DNA of 64,000 nt, taken from assembly GCA_021740905.1 (NCBI GenBank), contig JAIOYV010000018.1:1-64000 (forward strand), given 5' to 3'. A program made the position numbers and the translations under genes. The stretch comes from Bacteroidales bacterium. Lineage in GTDB: Bacteria; Bacteroidota; Bacteroidia; Bacteroidales; M50B96. Of the stretch, positions 31,716 to 42,000 are shown in pieces. Under the pieces are notes generated by a model that ran no database searches, had not been told where the DNA came from, and worked only from the letters and a program-made list of their open reading frames with translations. Numbering within the stretch: position 1 is the stretch's first letter; each line of letters opens with the position of its first letter.

Positions 31716-33848
31716 CTATTTCGATTTCAGATATTCATCCTTTAGTTCAATGGCCTTTTCCTCGTCTATTGAACCATCCACCACTTCCATTAAATATATG
31801 GCTTCATTCAATACCCTGAAATCAAAAGGCACACCTTCGGCAAGAGATTGCTCATATACTTTTTGAACCCAATCATCGGCAATGGCTATGCGATGTACAG
31901 CTTGTACTATTTCACTGTCGTTAAGATTTTGCTGGATCAATTCCAATTGCTTCATCAGAACAAGTCTTCGACTCTTAAGGTATTTTGGGTTCTCATTCAT
32001 CGGATCGACATGGTTTAAAGCCTCCAGGGCTTGATCCCAATCGCCTTGTGAGTAATAAACCGCCACTAAGTTCAACCATGCATCCTTAAAGGAAGAGGAT
32101 ACTTTCAGGGCCCTGTTATAAAGTTCGATGGCATTTTTATGATCGCCTTTAAGCTCGTAGCATGTTGCCAGGTTGTTCAGCACATGCATATTGTTGGGAT
32201 TGTATTGGTAGGCACGCAAATATTCTTCAAAAGAAGTATCGATTTGGCCAAGTTGAAAATGGGCAGAACCTTTATACCAGGCCAGGGGCATGCTAGTATT
32301 GTCGATTTGGTAGAAAAAGTTTTCAGCTTTGTCTATTTCATTTATAACTTCGGCATGAAGGTTCTCGCTTCTATAATCCAGGGCAATTTTTGTATGATAC
32401 TCCGAAATAGTTTTCGATAATCCTACTATCAATGGCAAAACGAGAATGGCAGGAATAGCAGCTTTGGCAATGGGATTGAGATTTCCAATGGCTCTTTCAC
32501 GGAGAGCGAAATGTTTACGGTATAAGCTGATGATACAGATGGCATATATCCCAAGAAAGATATTGTGTTCGACCCTTTCTTTCGGAAAACTCAACAGGGC
32601 AATTATCATGTAGCCAAACAAACCCGAAAACAAAGCAAGGAGCAAACCTTTTTCTTTTTTGTCAATTTCGCTTTTCATCAAACGGTACAGATATATTATC
32701 AGGGAAACAAAAAAACCGATGTAAAGCAAAAATGCAAAAATCCCATTCTCAGTCAGTACCCACAGATAGTCGTTATGTGGGCGAACAAAATTTACGGTCC
32801 CTTCACTCGACCGTAAGCCATCGGTGCCATACGCCGGCAAAACTATTTTCCAATTGCCCGTACCAACACCAGTGATGGGATTATCCCGGTACATCTCGAC
32901 CGACTTTTCCCACAGGTCTACCCTTTCGAGTGCCGAGCCAAAACGGTAGTTGCGTATCCAGTCGGTTTGTTTACGGATGGTTTCCCATGAGTCGAGGCTG
33001 GCATAAATGACCACAAAAACAGAAATAATCCCTATAAACAAACCAAAAGCCAGCATTATTTTTCGTAATGCCCTTTTGCCAAACTTGAAATACGAATAGT
33101 AATTCATTACGGTCAATGGGGTAACAGCCAGAGTGACCGCAATAGCCATCCAAACTGATTTGGCGAGCAACACAGTGACCAGGCCCAGGCCAAGTACCGA
33201 AGATATAACCGAAAGCCATTGCCATTTCCCCTTAAATAAATATACCCCATAAAGACTGAAAGGAATGCTTAGGAACAATATCTGGGAATATAAATTACGA
33301 TGGGCCGATAAACCTGTCACATAGTACGAAAGCTCATGGCTTAGGCCCACTTTAAAAGTAAGGTTGATAAATTGGGCTAGGCCAATTATGGAATGAAGAA
33401 TGCCAAAACTCACAACAAATTTTGTGATAACCGGGATAGGTTCTTCCTGCCGGGAAAATAAAAAGCTTCCTAGCATGATAAATAAAATGAATGGGATCAT
33501 CAATAACCATTCGGAAATTGCCACAGCTGGATTGATCGCAAAAAAATTGCTCAATCCGGAAACAACCCAATACCCGATCAACAGCAATACAGGCATGTTG
33601 AATAAAATACGTATGTCGACCTTTTGTGGCCTCTTCTTTTGCAGATAAAAAACAAATATAAAAAACAGGGCAATGGCGGCAGTGAAAGTGCTCAACCGTG
33701 GCATCAATGCGGCATCCATTACCGAAGGGATGTAAACCAGTGGGACAACAATCAGAAAAATCAACCCGAACAATTTCAGGTCGGATAGTACAATACGTTT
33801 TTTGTCGGCTTTCTTCATTATTTTCAATAAAAGCCCAAAGATATTCAA
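31716..33848 (-). CDS. O-antigen ligase family membrane protein with C-terminal TPR repeats
   Basis: 710 residues (a start 10 codons later is possible). The N-terminal two thirds hold about 12 membrane helices. The Wzy_C/O-antigen ligase core includes GVGTGNWKIVLPAYG (near 335-350) and RPHNDYLWVLTENG (near 366-379), with an essential-type histidine. The last third carries TPR-like repeats (YNPNNMHVLNNLATCYELKGDHKNAIELYNRAL). It would join or polymerise O-antigen or other surface polysaccharide at the periplasmic face. A glycosyltransferase is encoded divergently next to it. Confidence 0.8.
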   Translation of the reverse strand: MNIFGLLLKIMKKADKKRIVLSDLKLFGLIFLIVVPLVYIPSVMDAALMPRLSTFTAAIALFFIFVFYLQKKRPQKVDIRILFNMPVLLLIGYWVVSGLSNFFAINPAVAISEWLLMIPFILFIMLGSFLFSRQEEPIPVITKFVVSFGILHSIIGLAQFINLTFKVGLSHELSYYVTGLSAHRNLYSQILFLSIPFSLYGVYLFKGKWQWLSVISSVLGLGLVTVLLAKSVWMAIAVTLAVTPLTVMNYYSYFKFGKRALRKIMLAFGLFIGIISVFVVIYASLDSWETIRKQTDWIRNYRFGSALERVDLWEKSVEMYRDNPITGVGTGNWKIVLPAYGTDGLRSSEGTVNFVRPHNDYLWVLTENGIFAFLLYIGFFVSLIIYLYRLMKSEIDKKEKGLLLALFSGLFGYMIIALLSFPKERVEHNIFLGIYAICIISLYRKHFALRERAIGNLNPIAKAAIPAILVLPLIVGLSKTISEYHTKIALDYRSENLHAEVINEIDKAENFFYQIDNTSMPLAWYKGSAHFQLGQIDTSFEEYLRAYQYNPNNMHVLNNLATCYELKGDHKNAIELYNRALKVSSSFKDAWLNLVAVYYSQGDWDQALEALNHVDPMNENPKYLKSRRLVLMKQLELIQQNLNDSEIVQAVHRIAIADDWVQKVYEQSLAEGVPFDFRVLNEAIYLMEVVDGSIDEEKAIELKDEYLKSK

Positions 33849-34001
33849 CTTTATTTTCTTATCTCAAATATCCTTAAAACATTTCCATTATCTTTCTACT
33901 TTTGCTTGCTATATAATTAGGGTAGGTGTCGGCATGACTAAGTGTCTGCGTGTCTTAAAGTCACACCGACACTCACAACCAACATACAGAGCTTTTTGAA
34001 C

Positions 34002-35024
34002 ATGGACAAAACAGCAATCGTAATACTAAACTGGAACGGACGTAAATTTCTCGAAGAGTTCCTTCCATCGGTAATAGGGCACAGTAAACTGCCCGGTATC
34101 AGAATCTGGGTGGCCGATAATGGTTCCACAGATAATTCGGTTGGATTTCTGAAAGAAACCTACCCAGACATTGGCCTTGTTTGCCTTGACGAGAACCATG
34201 GCTTTACCGGAGGGTATAATCTTGCCCTCGCCAAAATTGAGGCTGAGTATTTTGTTTTGTTGAATTCCGATGTGGAAGTTACCACTGGCTGGCTCGATCC
34301 TTTGGTCAAGTTGATGGATTCGGAAAAGGATATTGCTGCCTGTATGCCGAAAATCCTTGCCTTTGGTGCAAAATCGCAATTTGAGTATGCTGGTGCATCT
34401 GGTGGCTTTATCGATAAATATGGTTTTCCCTTTTGCCGGGGCCGCATATTCGACAACCTTGAAAAAGACAATGGGCAATACAATTCGCAGCGGGATATAT
34501 TCTGGGCAACAGGTGCATGTATGTTTGTCCGGGCACAGGTGTTCCATCGGCTTGGAGGGTTCGACAACGATTTTTTTGCACACATGGAAGAAATCGATCT
34601 GTGCTGGCGGATGAAAAATGCCGGACACAGGATTGTTATTGAACCGGCTTCCGTTGTTTACCATGTTGGTGGTGGCACACTGCCCAACGAAAGCCCTCAC
34701 AAGCTTTACCTTAATTTCAGGAACAATCTTTACCTGCTTTATAAAAACCTGCCCGACAAGAAATTCAGGACTACCCTTTTTATCCGCCAGGTGTTGGATG
34801 GCGTTGCTGCTTTGAAATATCTGGCCGGGTTTAATTTTTCATCTTTTGCTGCTGTATTGAAAGCCCACCTTTCATTTTATGCCAATAGAAAGGCATTGAG
34901 GGCAAAACGGATCGAAATTCAAAAGAATAGAAAGCAATCTCAATTTAAGGAGATATATCCAAGGAGCATTGTAGTTGGGTATTTTCTGAAGAAGAAGAAA
35001 AAGTTTGGGGAGCTGGAGTGGTAG
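34002..35024 (+). CDS. Family 2 glycosyltransferase (rhamnosyltransferase-like)
   Basis: 340 residues from MDKTAIVILNWNG, the normal start of the family; the open frame extends 20 codons upstream without family similarity. GT-A motifs are present: ADNGSTDNS, NHGFTGGYN, the DXD-like LLNSDVEV, HMEEIDLCWRM and HVGGGT. It transfers a sugar from a nucleotide-sugar to a growing polysaccharide. The C-terminal 40 residues are Lys/Arg-rich. It is divergent from the O-antigen ligase gene, so both probably serve the same surface glycan. The sugar is not predictable from sequence. Confidence 0.88.
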   Translation: MDKTAIVILNWNGRKFLEEFLPSVIGHSKLPGIRIWVADNGSTDNSVGFLKETYPDIGLVCLDENHGFTGGYNLALAKIEAEYFVLLNSDVEVTTGWLDPLVKLMDSEKDIAACMPKILAFGAKSQFEYAGASGGFIDKYGFPFCRGRIFDNLEKDNGQYNSQRDIFWATGACMFVRAQVFHRLGGFDNDFFAHMEEIDLCWRMKNAGHRIVIEPASVVYHVGGGTLPNESPHKLYLNFRNNLYLLYKNLPDKKFRTTLFIRQVLDGVAALKYLAGFNFSSFAAVLKAHLSFYANRKALRAKRIEIQKNRKQSQFKEIYPRSIVVGYFLKKKKKFGELEW

Positions 35025-35044
35025 CAATCAAAGGCGAAGTTTTA

Positions 35045-35272
35045 TTAATCCGCTTCGGGTTTCTCCTTTTCGGGATTCTTTTTGTAAAACAACAATGCCC
35101 CAAACAATACCCCATACAAAGTACTGTTCACAGGATTTGATGTGATGGCACAGGTCCCCGAAGCACAGCCCACAAAGTAATAATAGGCATACCCGGCTAC
35201 AGCTCCAACAACCACCCCAATCAGCAATCGCAGGTTTAAAAAGGATTTTATATTTTGAATCAGCTTTTCCAT
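35045..35272 (-). CDS. Small membrane protein, DUF6132 family
   Basis: 75 residues from MEKLIQNIKS (a start six codons earlier is possible). Two membrane helices surround the conserved motif VGCASGTCAITSNPVNST, a CxxxxC pattern typical of DUF6132. The C-terminus is charged. The function is not known to me; such proteins often lie near thiol or sulfur genes, but here the neighbour is a glycosyltransferase, convergent with a 20-bp gap. Confidence 0.75.
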   Translation of the reverse strand: MEKLIQNIKSFLNLRLLIGVVVGAVAGYAYYYFVGCASGTCAITSNPVNSTLYGVLFGALLFYKKNPEKEKPEAD

Positions 35273-35524
35273 ATCCAAATATCTAAACATCTATATATGT
35301 TGCAAAGAAAGGTATTTTTGCCATGATCTTAAAATTTGGTTGAAAAACAATATCCGCCGAGTGAGAAATAAATGAGTCTGTTTCGTTTCAAAAGGATATG
35401 ATTAATTGCCGAACAAGAACAGTAAATTTAGGAAGGGTGCATTGCCACAAACCAATAATTGCAGAAATCTCACCTACAATAAATTTAAACGGCTATCTTT
35501 ACCTGGTAAATCAAGTATAGCCAA

Positions 35525-36649
35525 ATGAGATTTCAGCAAATCATCTGTCGATCTACCTATTTGAAAACCCTTAGTCTTTCAATAATCTTACTAGCAAAAT
35601 GCAATCTGGGATATTCTCAGCTCGAAAAGCATGATAGCCTGCCTAACAACTTCGTCATCTTACCTGTGCCTACATTGGGGTCGTCGCCCGAAACCAGATT
35701 TTATTTCGGAGCGGCTGTGCTGTTTAGTTTTCGTTCGTCCAATGCACAGCACTCTACTTTGTCATCCGCAAAGGTGGAAGTTACCTACACCTTTAATAAA
35801 CAGATTATCTTCGATTTAGGCCACTATGTTTTTTCCAACTCGAAGAATTATTTGTTTCAGGGCAATAATACCATCCGCTACTACCCTGAGAAATTTTACG
35901 GTATTGGAAGAAACACACCTGAATTGAATGAACTATTGTACGACTATAAACTTGTAGACCTGGACAATTCGGTTTTTTATAATGTGCGAAGGGAGCTGTA
36001 TGTAGGAATAAACTACCGGTATAATAATATCTTTGACATACATTTTTCCAACGAATTGCCTTTTTCAACAGAGAATATCATTGGTCTGGATGGAGGGATT
36101 TCATCCGGTTTTGGGTATTCCCTTTTGCTTGACAGAAGGGATAATTTACTAAATCCATCCGCAGGCAGCTTTTACTTCCAAATTAAACAGACCTATTTCA
36201 ATAAAAATTTTGGCAGTTCTAATGAATTCAGTAAATTTGTTTTTGAAGCGAAAGGGTATTTTACATCATTTATAAGGCAACACATAATAGCGGTACAAAC
36301 CTATTGTGTTTCAACCGAGGGCAATGTCCCTTTCAACATGCTTGCGCTTCTTGGAAGTGACAGTCATACGAGAGGATATTTGAAAGGACGATACCGGGAC
36401 AAGAACTATTTTTCGGCTCAGGCAGAATACAGGATGCCTGTGTGGAAATGGCTTGGACTAGTCGGGTTTTATGGAATAGGCGATGTAGCCCGGAGCTTTT
36501 CCGATATCAGCATGGAGGAGTTAAAATATTCATTCGGGGGTGGGATCCGTATTCGGGTGAGCAAAGCCGATAATATAAACCTCCGGTTGGATTATGCTAT
36601 CGGGGAAGGAAGCAGTGGTTTTTATATCTCGTTTGGCGAAGCTTTTTGA
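35525..36649 (+). CDS. BamA/TamA-like outer-membrane barrel protein
   Basis: 374 residues with a signal peptide (LSLSIILLAKCNLGYSQ). The rest is a C-terminal 16-strand-type barrel of the surface antigen D15 superfamily: GFGYSLLLDRRDNLLNPSAGSFY, LGSDSHTRGYLKGRYRDKNYFSAQAEYR and a final FGEAF with aromatic C-terminus. The R-G-Y motif in TRGYLKGRYRDK fits the conserved VRGF/Y loop of the Omp85 family. No POTRA domains are visible, so it is a short member. Its partner or cargo is unknown. Confidence 0.8.
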   Translation: MRFQQIICRSTYLKTLSLSIILLAKCNLGYSQLEKHDSLPNNFVILPVPTLGSSPETRFYFGAAVLFSFRSSNAQHSTLSSAKVEVTYTFNKQIIFDLGHYVFSNSKNYLFQGNNTIRYYPEKFYGIGRNTPELNELLYDYKLVDLDNSVFYNVRRELYVGINYRYNNIFDIHFSNELPFSTENIIGLDGGISSGFGYSLLLDRRDNLLNPSAGSFYFQIKQTYFNKNFGSSNEFSKFVFEAKGYFTSFIRQHIIAVQTYCVSTEGNVPFNMLALLGSDSHTRGYLKGRYRDKNYFSAQAEYRMPVWKWLGLVGFYGIGDVARSFSDISMEELKYSFGGGIRIRVSKADNINLRLDYAIGEGSSGFYISFGEAF

Positions 36650-36690
36650 TTATTTTTTTGATTTCATAATTTGACCCTAAAGTCGAAAGG

Positions 36691-37380
36691 ATGAAAAGGA
36701 AATATCAACTTATATCAACTTCATGGCGAGGCAGGCTTTGCACGCTTCTTCTGATATTTGCCATATATCCATTCTATTCTCTCAGCCAGGAAAACCAGGA
36801 AATTGTTCAGCAGAAAAACGATTCCATCTATTTGATCAACAAAATTGAAATCAACATCAATTCAGGAAGTATAAAAATACCTGCTATGTTGAATATGGCG
36901 GACGGTTTAATTGAAGTGGTACTGTGTAATAGCATTGGAAAAATGCACGAAAGCCTGCTTGTTACCGGATCAAGCCCGGTTGAACTGCAGACATCCCTTT
37001 TGCTGTTAGGATACACTCCTAAAAACCAACCTCATTTTTCAGTGGAAAAGGACATTAAAAATATTCCGGATAGTTTCAGGATTTATGTTGAATATGAACT
37101 TGATGGAAAAAAGATTTCAGAACCTGCTGTACATTTCATCTATGATAAGCAAAGGAATGAAAGATTAATTAATTGTTACTGGCAATTCAACGGCATAATG
37201 GAAACTGAAAACAAGCAGATTATTGCCGGCGATGAGGTTTCAATGGCGGTTACGTATTTCGATCAGTTTGCCATTCTTACCATGAACCTTCCCTCGAAAT
37301 TTAATGATGAAATTTATTTTGCCGATGCAAAAAAACTAGAGATCGCACAAAATCTTTTTTTAGTTATCAGGAGACAATAA
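36691..37380 (+). CDS. YdjY domain lipo- or secreted protein
   Basis: 229 residues with an N-terminal hydrophobic signal. The YdjY domain (about 50-200) is recognisable by GSIKIPAMLNMADGLIEVVL, GKMHESLLVT and LQTSLLLLGYTP. YdjY proteins are periplasmic and of unknown function, often found with iron-sulfur or heme-redox genes. It lies 18 nt before the toroid-repeat gene on the same strand, probably in one transcript. Confidence 0.82.
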   Translation: MKRKYQLISTSWRGRLCTLLLIFAIYPFYSLSQENQEIVQQKNDSIYLINKIEININSGSIKIPAMLNMADGLIEVVLCNSIGKMHESLLVTGSSPVELQTSLLLLGYTPKNQPHFSVEKDIKNIPDSFRIYVEYELDGKKISEPAVHFIYDKQRNERLINCYWQFNGIMETENKQIIAGDEVSMAVTYFDQFAILTMNLPSKFNDEIYFADAKKLEIAQNLFLVIRRQ

Positions 37381-37397
37381 CCAAAAACAATCTATCC

Positions 37398-38522
37398 ATG
37401 AAAGCAAATTTTAGGATCATCATCGTGTTTGTACTGATTGCAGGGCTTCAAGTCAGCAATAATTGTGTTTTTTCCCAGGATCAAAGCCCACTTGACCTTT
37501 CACTCAGGAAAGAAGCCGATCATTCCATCCAAATGGGATTAAAATGGCTGATCGAAAATCAGGAAGAAAACGGGTCATGGCAATTCCATCCGGGTATGAC
37601 CGGATTAGTTTTGTCGGCTTTCCTGCGTTCCGGGTTCGATTTTCAATTGAAAGACTCAGCCATTTCAAGGGGCTTCGATTTTCTTTTGACTTGTGTACAA
37701 CCCGATGGTAGCATCTTTCAGGAATCGATGCCCAATTACAACACGGCAGTATGCCTCATGGCTTTTAAAGATGCCAAAAACGAAAAGTTCAAAGACATCA
37801 TCCACAATGCCGAAAACTACCTGATGAAACTCCAGATTGATGAAAGTGAGGATTTCTCGATCGACAGTTTGTACTATGGTGGCGTGGGCTATGGTGGCGA
37901 CGAAAGGCCCGATTTATCGAACCTGCAATGGGCCATTGAGGCCATGGCTGAAAACGAAAACCCGGAAATAGAAAAGAACTATTCCGAAGAAGAAAAGAGC
38001 CGGTTGCGCGAAAAGAAAATATTTTACGACAAGGCATTGGTGTTTCTGTCACGCTGCCAAAACCTGAAAAATGTGAATCCCGAGATTTATGCCGGCAACG
38101 ATGGGGGTTTTATGTATGAACCCGGAAAGAGCAAGGCCGGGGCAACCAATTCTTATGGAAGTATGACTTATGCAGGCTTGAAAAGTATGATCTATGCCAA
38201 TGTGGCCAAAGATGATAGGCGGGTGGTGGCAGCCTACAGGTGGCTCACCGAAAACTACTCGATAGAAACCACACCTCAAATGGGCGACCAGGGCTTGTTT
38301 TATTATTATCAAACAATGGCAAAGGCATTAACTGCTTATGGCGAAGATTTTATCCCGGTAGAAGGAACAAACCATAATTGGAGGAACGAACTTGCTAGAC
38401 ATATCATCAGCATCCAGAATGAAGAAGGCTGGTGGCAAAACGAAAACAACCGGTGGTGGGAGAACAACAAAGTATTGGTGACGGCTTATTGTTTATTAAG
38501 CTTGGAGGAGATGCTGAAGTAG
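37398..38522 (+). CDS. Secreted prenyltransferase/squalene-cyclase-like toroid repeat protein
   Basis: 374 residues with signal peptide (MKANFRIIIVFVLIAGLQVS, then FSQ). Repeats with QxxxGSW-like turns (NQEENGSWQF, CVQPDGSIFQ, IQNEEGWWQN) mark an alpha/alpha toroid as in terpene cyclases and prenyltransferases. The acidic catalytic motif of cyclases (DxDD) is not seen, so it is likely a binding or scaffold protein. It follows the YdjY gene and leads to the giant gene, whose N-terminal region has a similar toroid domain. Confidence 0.75.
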   Translation: MKANFRIIIVFVLIAGLQVSNNCVFSQDQSPLDLSLRKEADHSIQMGLKWLIENQEENGSWQFHPGMTGLVLSAFLRSGFDFQLKDSAISRGFDFLLTCVQPDGSIFQESMPNYNTAVCLMAFKDAKNEKFKDIIHNAENYLMKLQIDESEDFSIDSLYYGGVGYGGDERPDLSNLQWAIEAMAENENPEIEKNYSEEEKSRLREKKIFYDKALVFLSRCQNLKNVNPEIYAGNDGGFMYEPGKSKAGATNSYGSMTYAGLKSMIYANVAKDDRRVVAAYRWLTENYSIETTPQMGDQGLFYYYQTMAKALTAYGEDFIPVEGTNHNWRNELARHIISIQNEEGWWQNENNRWWENNKVLVTAYCLLSLEEMLK

Positions 38523-38639
38523 AATTAGAATATTGATGAAAAAAGAATTTGATTAGACTTTTAATAAATACATCAAAACCATGGTATTGGAAGGAAAAGC
38601 TGGGTTTCATTTTTATGATAAGTTGCTACGGAGCACTGT

Positions 38640-38722
38640 CTCCCCCTTGGGGGAGAATAAGAGGGGGGAGTTCCAATTTGTAATTCCACCCCCTAGCCCC
38701 CGCAGTCCCGACTGCATCGGGA
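38640..38722. repeat. GC-rich palindromic element
   Basis: CTCCCCCTTGGGGGAG (38640-38655) is a 7-bp stem with TT loop. TCCCGA-CTGCA-TCGGGA (38706-38722) is a second hairpin. G- and C-runs lie between them. This composition differs sharply from the AT-rich surroundings, and similar GC-rich intergenic elements are common in Bacteroidota genomes. Confidence 0.5.
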
Positions 38723-38810
38723 TAGACTGGGGGACATCCTCCGAAATAGCATTTATCCTTACCAATGAAATCATCCAATCAAAGTATTTACTAATTGACT
38801 AATAAAGTTG

Positions 38811-38835
38811 AGGTTGTCGCAAATTGCGATAACCT
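38811..38835. repeat. 25-bp imperfect palindrome upstream of the giant gene
   Basis: AGGTT-G-TCGCAA-A-TTGCGA-T-AACCT. Eleven of twelve arm positions are complementary, with one G-T mismatch. It lies 130 bp upstream of the giant gene's -33 element and could be an operator or a hairpin. Confidence 0.45.
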
Positions 38836-38964
38836 GGAATGTAAAATTGAAAAAGAATAAGGCACAGTCGAAAATGTAATTTAAACAAACACAACATTTT
38901 TCAGAAAGAAGACAAGAGACACACGACAGATTCAAGGCTGTGGAAGATGGCAAAATGCCATTAG

Positions 38965-38994
38965 TTGAAAGAAATTAAACTAATTATAAATTTT
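38965..38994 (+). promoter_or_regulatory. Promoter of the giant gene (TTG-N19-TAAATTTT)
   Basis: TTG (38965-38967) and TAAATTTT (38987-38994) are 19 nt apart, matching the Bacteroidota -33/-7 pattern except the last base of -7. The start would be a few nt before the ATG at 39008. Confidence 0.5.
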
Positions 38995-39007
38995 AATTTA
39001 TTCAGCC

Positions 39008-42000
39008 ATGAAGAAGAATTTTATTTGCTGCGTACTGACTTTGGCAGCCTTATGTTTCCTTAGTCTAAACCCTGTCCTTTCCCAGTCAACCAAACAAACG
39101 CAAAATAGCGTTTTGAGCACAGCTCAAAACCTTTTGCAAGAGTATAATTATACACCACCTACTCAGGGCATGTTAGGTACCGCTACCCAAACCCCGGAAG
39201 AAAGCTGGGAAGAATATTATTCCCAATTGAATTCTACGAAGTCGACAACAACCACTTATCCCATGACAGTGAAGGTAATGCCTACCTATTATGTGTGGCC
39301 AAACCAGTCGTTTATTCTTTGGGGAAATGTAAAGTGGGACGGAGGTTTTTCCGGATCAGGAACCTACTATTGGGATTTTGGTGATGGGACACAATCTACC
39401 CCAGCTACCATATCCAATGTCAAATACATGAGTGCTTCCCATAGCTATGCAAATTATGCAACTTATACAGCCACACTTCATGTAACCGACAATCAGGGCT
39501 TGACCGAGAGCCAGAGTGTCAGTATTCGTGTGGTTTTGAACGAGAGGGAGACTCGCAGAAAGAGAGCCATAGAGGATGGTCTGCGCTATCTTTACTTACA
39601 ACAATATGCCGATGGGCATTGGTACGGAAATTACAGTTATGCCCCTGCCCCGGAAGTGGCAGCTACCGGCCTGGCTTTGTTATCCTTCGAAGAAAATGGA
39701 CATCAGCCCTGGAATTCGCCCGACCACGACATTTACAAAGAAGTGGTCCAGAAAGGATTTCAATATTTGTGGGGCGAAATAGAAAGAAATACCATTTCGA
39801 ACCAGACTTACGGAAACCCTGATGGGGACGGCAATGGCTATGGTTACCATTTTTCCGGTTCACGGTCTTCGTATGCAGACCCAACCGCATTAGCCGCTAT
39901 AGTCACATCCAATTCACCTAACCAGGTGATTACAAACGGCCCTTCGTGGGTGCAAGGGCAAACCTATCTTCAGGTAGTCCAAAACCTGGTCGATGAAATA
40001 GCCTGGAGCCAGTCGGAAACAGGAAATGGACGGGGTGGCTGGCGTTACGATATTACCGGCGCAAACGCTGGCGATGCTGATATGTCAACTACGCAATGGC
40101 CGGTTTTAGGTTTGCTTTTTGCAGAATCCTGGGGCATTACAGCACCATCCTTTGTTCGAAATGAGCTGGCGAATTTTAGTTCTTATGCCCAAAATGCTGA
40201 TGGGCATTATGGATATACGGGACCTGGTGATGGTTTCTATATGTCACGCCAGGGATCGGGTGCAATTTGTCTGTATTATAGAGGATTAGGCCCGGGAAAT
40301 TCACAATACGACAATATGATTAATTATTATATAAATCACTACACAGTCGACGATGGCTATTCAGGAAAGTATGGTTTGTATGCCCTCTACAAGGGGCTTT
40401 GGTTCTATGGCCTGTTGAATCAAAACATTGGCTCCCACACCTGGTGGAACGATTATGTCGATTTGTTAACTTCCACACAGGGTACATCAGGCGACTGGCC
40501 CGGTTCGTGGGGGAGCAATGCACTGAATACCGGTTTCAGTATCCTTGTGCTCACGCCAAAAATAATTGTCCCCAACGACATTTTAAATGTGGATATCACG
40601 GTCATCAATAAAGATAAATTTCCAAAGATTGCTGTAACAGCTGATATAACATCGTATGGTTTACCGCTACCAAGCCTCACAGCACAGTCGTTCACTCTTA
40701 CTGAAAACGGAAATCTTCAATCTGTACATGTGGAATATGTAGACAATCAATATATATTGAGTTATACCACCGACGAACCAAACTTATTTGTAGGAAACCG
40801 GAATGTTTTTGTAGAAGTCACAACAGAATTGTATGATGAGGTGCAGCAACAAAATGTTACGGTTTCCAACTATGGGACATCATTTTATGTACTTTCCACA
40901 CCCCCTGTAATCAACCGGACAGCTGCCACCATTGCCTTGAGTAATCAGATCAATGCCCCAGGTGTTGATTTTATAATTGAAGCTTACATTGAAGATTATT
41001 ACGAACCTTACCTCCAATCGGCATCTATATTTTATCGCCCCTCGAATTCTGGGACAGGTTTTGTTGAAGTTCCTATGTATCAGCAAAGCGGATCTTTGTG
41101 GCGCGGATATATTCCGGGAAATGCATCCCAAACTCCAGGGATCGATTATTATATATCGGCTACCGATGGATCAAACACGAGTTATAAGCCTACTTCAAGT
41201 GCTGATGTTTTTCCGTACCAAATCCCGGTAGAGAATCTCCTTCCTGTAATTACACACACCCCTGTATTGTTTGGGGTTCAGGGCTTGGATGTTTCAATCA
41301 CCGCTACTGCAACCGATAATACGACGAATTTAACTGCGGTGAATCTGCATTATCGTGGTATGGGTCAACAGTATTGGGAATTTACCACAATGAGCCTTGT
41401 ATCGGGAAGCACCTACCAGGGAACAATCCCGGGGGCGTACTTTCTTATCGAGGGTTGCGAATATTATATTTCGGCCACCGATAACTTTAACCTTATTGGA
41501 TATTCTGGGTTTATTGACTGTCCATTTCAGATTGTCCCGAATAATTTAGGAAACTTGAAAGGCACAATCACAAATGCACAAACCGGTACACCCATACCAA
41601 ATGTTACAGTATCCCTGCAAACCGGTGGAACATTGGTTCAAACGGTTACTTCGGGCGAAGATGGCAGTTATACTTTCTATGGTGTACAGCCTGGTACTTA
41701 TACAGCGAAAGCACAAAAGCTTGGTTATATAACTTCCACAAGTGGCAATTTAGCAGTTGCTTCCTCGCAGGAAACAACTTATAATTTTGCCCTCAACCTT
41801 AACAATACAGTAGATGTTGCTTTAGCGAATATTGCAAAAACCACTACACTCGATCCGCTTGATCCATTGTTGTTGAATATTAACCTTATCAATTTGGGTG
41901 CACAGGATGCTCAAAATGTAAAAGTAGCAGTCTATTCCGAAGATATTACACTAGCTCATCCACCAATGGTTCAATTAGGTACAATAATTATTCCTTCACT

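Larger units (their letters stand above)
38523..38964. other. Long gap before the giant gene, several palindromes, no gene seen
   Basis: The gap between the toroid gene and the giant gene. It holds GC-rich palindromes (38640-38722), a 25-bp near-perfect palindrome (38811-38835) and a 6-bp hairpin, ATGGCA/TGCCAT (38947-38961), just before the promoter. A short open frame at 38581 runs through the palindromes and is not credible. Confidence 0.6.

Noticed and set aside
38581-38802. Short plus-strand ORF upstream of the giant gene
   Set aside because: It crosses the GC-rich palindromes and has no family similarity, and no ribosome or promoter support.
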